A DNA stretch of 64,000 bases from Afipia sp. GAS231 (GTDB lineage: Bacteria > Pseudomonadota > Alphaproteobacteria > Rhizobiales > Xanthobacteraceae): NCBI RefSeq assembly GCF_900103365.1, contig NZ_LT629703.1, positions 2,914,001 to 2,978,000 on the forward strand. The letters run 5' to 3'. A model generated the notes under the pieces. The model was given only the letters and a program-made list of their open reading frames with translations, had not been told where the DNA came from and ran no database searches. Made by a program: the position numbers and the translations under genes. Every line of letters starts with the position of its first letter. Positions within the stretch are counted from its first letter, which is position 1. Below are positions 60,561-64,000 of this stretch, one piece after another.

Positions 60561-61651
60561 GCGGCGTTGGCTCCCATATTATTTTCCTTGTTATTTTCTT
60601 TGGCCGGTGCGCGGCTGTGCCCCGAGCCTGGAATGGCCATGTAGCACGCCGCTTGATGACCCATTGTATCGAGGTCTGAGAGTTTTGGTGTCGCATTTGC
60701 GCAGAGCGGCTCCGCAAACGGGCAGCGGGTGTGAAAGCGGCAGCCGGACGGCGGGTCGATCGGATTGGGCGGATCGCCGGAAATCGGCGGCGTCTCGGTG
60801 CGCTTGTCCGGATCGGACGACGGCATCGCGGCCAAAAGCGCCCGCGTATAGGGATGCGCCGGCTGGTCCCAGACCTTGTCGACCGGGCCGAGTTCGACGA
60901 CTTCACCGAGATACATCACCAGCACGCGGTCCGAGATGTAACGCACCACGTTGAGGTCGTGGCTGATGAAGAGATAGGTCAGGCCGAATTCGCGCTTCAG
61001 GTCGGCCAACAGGTTGAGCACCTGGGCCTCGACCGACTTGTCGAGCGCCGAGACCGCCTCGTCGAGGATCACCAGCCGCGGCGACAGCGCCAGCGCACGC
61101 GCGATATTGACGCGCTGGCGCTGGCCGCCGGAAATCTCGTGAGGATAGCGGTTGGCGAAATTTTCCGGCCGCAGGCCGACCTTGCCGAGGAGTTCGCGGG
61201 CCAACACGCGCGCCGCGGCGTCCGCCATGCCGTGGACCTTGGGCCCGAACGCAATCGACTCTTCAATGGTCAGGCGCGGATTGAGCGAGGCGTAGCTGTC
61301 CTGAAACACCATCTGCATGCCGCGGCGCAATTCGCGCAGCGACAAGGCGCGACCGACCTGCAGGCCGTCATAGACGATATCGCCGGCATCGCGCTTCATC
61401 AGGTGCATCAACAGCCGCGCCGTGGTCGACTTGCCGCAGCCGGATTCGCCGACGATCCCGACGGTCTCGCCCTTGGCGATCGCAAACGAGACGTTATCCA
61501 CCGCGCGCACGGTCTTGCGCGGGCTGAACAGGTCGCCCCGCACCGGGAAATGTTTGGTCAGGCCGGAGACCTGCAACAGCGGCTGCGCCGCGCCGCCGAT
61601 GTCCTCGATCGGCTCCATGAGTTCGACAGTTTCTTTTTTCAGTTCCTGCAT
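60557..61651 (-). CDS. Peptide-type ABC transporter ATP-binding protein (OppF/DppF type)
   Basis: ATPase of 364 aa. Walker A is GIVGESGCGKSTTAR (about 62-76), the signature ISGGQRQRVNIARAL, and Walker B LVILDEAVSALD; GCRFHTRCPFAEPLC is the C-terminal Cys-rich site. An N-terminal extension of about 25 residues precedes the domain. It pairs with the OppD-type ATPase. It ends in a 4-bp overlap with the AtzG-like gene and starts 4 bp after the permease gene. Confidence 0.93.
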   Translation of the reverse strand: MQELKKETVELMEPIEDIGGAAQPLLQVSGLTKHFPVRGDLFSPRKTVRAVDNVSFAIAKGETVGIVGESGCGKSTTARLLMHLMKRDAGDIVYDGLQVGRALSLRELRRGMQMVFQDSYASLNPRLTIEESIAFGPKVHGMADAAARVLARELLGKVGLRPENFANRYPHEISGGQRQRVNIARALALSPRLVILDEAVSALDKSVEAQVLNLLADLKREFGLTYLFISHDLNVVRYISDRVLVMYLGEVVELGPVDKVWDQPAHPYTRALLAAMPSSDPDKRTETPPISGDPPNPIDPPSGCRFHTRCPFAEPLCANATPKLSDLDTMGHQAACYMAIPGSGHSRAPAKENNKENNMGANAA

Positions 61652-61655
61652 CGCG

Positions 61656-62543
61656 TCAGTTCCTGATGTCCATGGCGCTGCGCATGCCGTCGCTGAGCAG
61701 GTTGAAGCAGATCGAGACCGCGAAGATCATGGCGCCGGGCAGCGCCGCCACCCACGGATTGACATAGATCGCGGTGCGCAGCGTGTTGAGCATCAGGCCC
61801 CATTCCGGCTCCGGCGGTTTTGTTCCGAGGCCAAGAAACGACAGGCCGGCGGCCAGGATCATCGACACCGAAATCAGCCCGGTGGCGTAGACGAAGATCG
61901 GCCCGAGCACGTTGCCGAGCATGTGCACGCGCATGATGGTGAAGGCGCCAGCGCCCGAGGCGCGCGCGGCCTCGACGAAATCCATGTTGCGCACGCCTGT
62001 CGTGACGCTTTCCGCGACGCGCGTAATCTGCGGCACGAACACGATGGTCAGCGAGACGATGGAGTTGACGATGCCGGCGCCGAGCGCGCCGGAAATCGCA
62101 ATCGCCAGCAGCACCGAGGGGAAAGCGTAGAACACGTCCACCGTGCGCATGATCGCGGTATTGAGCTTGCCGCCGACATAGCCGGCGACGAGGCCCAAGG
62201 ACGTGCCGATCCCGAAGGCGAGGATCACAGGCAGAATGCCGATGATCAGCGACAGCCGCCCGCCATAGACCAGCCGCGCCAGCATGTCGCGGCCGAGCTC
62301 GTCGGTGCCGAGCGGATAATTCGGGGTGCCGATATGGCGAAGCCTGCGGATCATCGAACCGGCATAGGGATCGGCGAGGCCGAGCCACGGCGCGCACAGC
62401 GCCGACAGGAAGATCAATGCCAGAACCAGCGCGCAGGCCATGCTGACCTTGTCTCTGACAATACGGCGGCCGACGGTGGCCCAATAGCCGCGCGCCTTGG
62501 TGGCGGGCGCGGCCTGCAGGGCGGTATCTGACATCACGCTCAT
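61656..62543 (-). CDS. Peptide-type ABC transporter permease (OppC/DppC type)
   Basis: Inner-membrane permease of 295 aa with six expected spans and the N-terminal region VSMACALVLALIFLSALCAPWLGLADPYAG. The EAA loop VEAARASGAGAFTIMRVHMLGN faces the ATPases. A second ATG three codons in (MSDTAL) is an alternative start. It forms the channel with the OppB-type subunit encoded 18 bp upstream. Confidence 0.92.
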   Translation of the reverse strand: MSVMSDTALQAAPATKARGYWATVGRRIVRDKVSMACALVLALIFLSALCAPWLGLADPYAGSMIRRLRHIGTPNYPLGTDELGRDMLARLVYGGRLSLIIGILPVILAFGIGTSLGLVAGYVGGKLNTAIMRTVDVFYAFPSVLLAIAISGALGAGIVNSIVSLTIVFVPQITRVAESVTTGVRNMDFVEAARASGAGAFTIMRVHMLGNVLGPIFVYATGLISVSMILAAGLSFLGLGTKPPEPEWGLMLNTLRTAIYVNPWVAALPGAMIFAVSICFNLLSDGMRSAMDIRN

Positions 62544-62561
62544 GGGCGGATCTTCATTATG

Positions 62562-63515
62562 TTAGCTTCTTTTGATACGTGGGTCGATCGAGGCTTGCGC
62601 GATATCGACCAGCAGATTGAGGGCGACGAAGAACAGCGCCAGCACCAGGATGGTGCCTTGCAGCAGCGGCAGGTCGCGCTGGAAGATCGCCGAATTCAGT
62701 AAGAGCCCCGAACCCGGCCACGAAAACACGGTCTCGATCAGAATCGAGCCGCCGAGCATGTAGCCCAATTGAAGTCCCATCACCGCAAGCGCCGTCGGCG
62801 CCGCGTTCTTAATGACGTGACGGAACACATCGGTTTCGCGCAGGCCCTTGGCGCGCAACGCCTCGACGAAATCCTGGCTGAGGATATCGCCGGTCAGCGC
62901 CCGCACGGTGCGGGTGACGATACCCATCGGGATCACCGAGGTCGTGATCGCGGGCAGCACCAGATATTTCATGTGCTCCCAGTCCCAGGCCCACGAACCC
63001 GAGCCGCCGGGACCGGCGCCGACCGCGGGCAACCAGTTGAGCTGCACCGAGAAGATGATGACCAGCACCATGCCGAGCCAGTAATGCGGCACCGAGACGC
63101 CGGCGATCGCGATTGAGGTCGCGACCTTGTCAACCCAGGTGTCGCGGAAATAGCCGGCGATCAGGCCGAAGAACAAGCCGAGCGTAAAGCCGATCAGGGC
63201 GGCTGCGATAGCGAGTGTCACGGTGTTGCCGACCGCGCGCAGCACTTCGGTCAGCACCGCGCGGCCGGTGGCGATGGAGTTGCCGAGGTCGCCATGGACC
63301 GCGCGCCACAGCCAGAGCCCGAATTGCACCGGCAGCGGACGGTCGAAGCCGTAGGCGACGCGCAGTTGCTGTGCCAGTTCCTGCGACGCATCCGCCGGCA
63401 GTACCGCGACGAGGGGATCGCCGGGCGTGATGTGCACCAACAGGAAGCACACCAGCGCCACGCTGATCACGATCGGGATGACGTAGACGATACGCCTGAC
63501 GATATAGACGAGCAC
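62562..63515 (-). CDS. Peptide-type ABC transporter permease (OppB/DppB type)
   Basis: Inner-membrane permease of 317 aa with six expected spans. The opening MLVYIVRRIVYVIPIVISVALVCFLLVHITPGDP and the EAA loop VEALRAKGLRETDVFRHVIKNAAP are typical. It partners the OppC-type gene. A palindromic repeat separates it from the binding-protein gene. Confidence 0.93.
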   Translation of the reverse strand: MLVYIVRRIVYVIPIVISVALVCFLLVHITPGDPLVAVLPADASQELAQQLRVAYGFDRPLPVQFGLWLWRAVHGDLGNSIATGRAVLTEVLRAVGNTVTLAIAAALIGFTLGLFFGLIAGYFRDTWVDKVATSIAIAGVSVPHYWLGMVLVIIFSVQLNWLPAVGAGPGGSGSWAWDWEHMKYLVLPAITTSVIPMGIVTRTVRALTGDILSQDFVEALRAKGLRETDVFRHVIKNAAPTALAVMGLQLGYMLGGSILIETVFSWPGSGLLLNSAIFQRDLPLLQGTILVLALFFVALNLLVDIAQASIDPRIKRS

Positions 63516-63530
63516 GGATCACCTTGAACT

Positions 63531-63676
63531 TTCCTTCTCCCCTTGTGGGAGAAGGTGGCGCGGACGAAGTCCGCGCCGGATGAGGGGTTCTTTCGGGTGG
63601 AGAGAAACCCCTCACCCGTCTCAATCGCGCGGCTCGCGCGATTGATCCACCCTCTCCCACAAGGGGAGAGGGAAGA
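63531..63676. repeat. Dispersed palindrome, 'TTCTCCCC' family, copy 2
   Basis: CTTCTCCCCTTGTGGGAGAA on the left and CTCTCCCACAAGGGGAGAGG on the right, with GATGAGGGGTT / AACCCCTCA inner arms. It lies between the binding-protein and permease genes. Confidence 0.75.
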
Positions 63677-63684
63677 AAGCAACC

Positions 63685-64000
63685 CTACGGCGCGATCGAT
63701 ACCGGCGAGAAGTCGACGAACCAGCTCTTCGGCTGCACAAAGCCCTTGATCTTCGGGCTCATCGCGCGCGGGGCGACGTCGTGGGCGACGTAGAGGAATG
63801 CCGCGTCGTCGACCGAGGCCGCGTGCAGTTCGGCCAGCGCCGCGTCACGCGCCGCCGGCTCGAAGGTCTGGCGCGCCCTGGTCACCAGTTCGTCGAACTT
63901 GGGGTTGTTGTTGAAACCCCAGTTGTTCGACACCGGGGGCGCCATCGACGACTGCAGGAATCGCACCAGAGCGAAGAACGGATCCATCGCCGCATAGGTG
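63685..64000 (-). CDS. ABC transporter substrate-binding protein, family 5 (C-terminus only)
   Basis: The last 105 or so codons of an extracellular solute-binding protein; the frame stays open to base 64000, so the rest is outside. NNWGFNNNPKFDELVTRARQTFEPAARDAALAELHA and DDAAFLYVAHDVAPRAMSPKIKGF are typical of the family 5 C-terminal region. It supplies substrate to the permease/ATPase genes downstream on the same strand. Confidence 0.85.
   Translation of the reverse strand, partial: TYAAMDPFFALVRFLQSSMAPPVSNNWGFNNNPKFDELVTRARQTFEPAARDAALAELHAASVDDAAFLYVAHDVAPRAMSPKIKGFVQPKSWFVDFSPVSIAP

Noticed and set aside
737..63676. CRISPR array
   Set aside because: Repeats are palindromic, single and scattered between genes, with no regular spacers and no cas genes.

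Overview
The window is high-GC alphaproteobacterial chromosome, most like Bradyrhizobium or a close relative in the Nitrobacteraceae. The reasons are an Irr-type iron control element in front of an mbfA-like ferritin/VIT1 gene, DUF1236 and DUF1127 proteins, GcvA-type LysR regulators, an excess of CoA-dependent catabolic genes, and intergenic gaps filled with several families of dispersed palindromes. No rRNA, complete tRNA, CRISPR array or prophage was seen. One complete IS30-family element is present.

Region 1 (1-12.3 kb) is an acyl-CoA catabolic island. On the minus strand it holds a cut acyl-CoA dehydrogenase, a large/small acyl-CoA dehydrogenase pair, a feruloyl-CoA synthase-like ligase, an enoyl-CoA hydratase, a short-chain dehydrogenase and a TetR regulator. 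A thiolase is divergent from the TetR gene, and a second acyl-CoA synthetase and an epoxide hydrolase follow it. Together they encode activation, dehydrogenation, hydration, oxidation and thiolysis of an aromatic or branched acyl side chain. Region 2 (12.3-14.2 kb) is mbfA, with a perfect Irr box, followed 10 bp later by a putative outer-membrane barrel.

Region 3 (14.2-25.8 kb) is mixed catabolism: an orphan ABC binding protein, an amidase, two NTF2-like proteins, a zinc alcohol dehydrogenase, an AidB/FadE-like dehydrogenase, a GST, two SDRs (one lacking the catalytic Tyr), an enoyl-CoA hydratase and a LysR regulator. Region 4 (26.8-32.9 kb) is a tricarballylate utilisation locus (LysR, tcuC, tcuA, tcuB) with a gene for a secreted esterase placed between tcuA and tcuB. 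This suggests the cell first hydrolyses a tricarballyl ester outside the cytoplasm.

Region 5 (33-45.6 kb) looks accessory. It holds a structured dispersed repeat, a luciferase-like oxidoreductase, a GreA-like factor, a GT4/GH13 pair, a small membrane ORF behind a long hairpin, small exported proteins, a second-type ClpS, the IS30 element, a Bcr/CflA-type exporter, a PilZ protein with a fresh 30-bp tandem duplication, a Tat-exported intradiol dioxygenase and an SH3 protein.

Region 6 (45.6-57.8 kb) has an M19 dipeptidase, a small Rieske protein and two paralogous amidohydrolases in a row. After them come an MBL hydrolase, a CinA-domain protein, a type I secretion ABC/HlyD pair, a thioesterase-like protein, a LysR regulator and small envelope proteins. 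Region 7 (57.9 kb to the end) is a minus-strand peptide-type ABC transporter operon containing an amidase and its small AtzG-like partner, coupled by 4-bp overlaps, with the binding protein running off the window.
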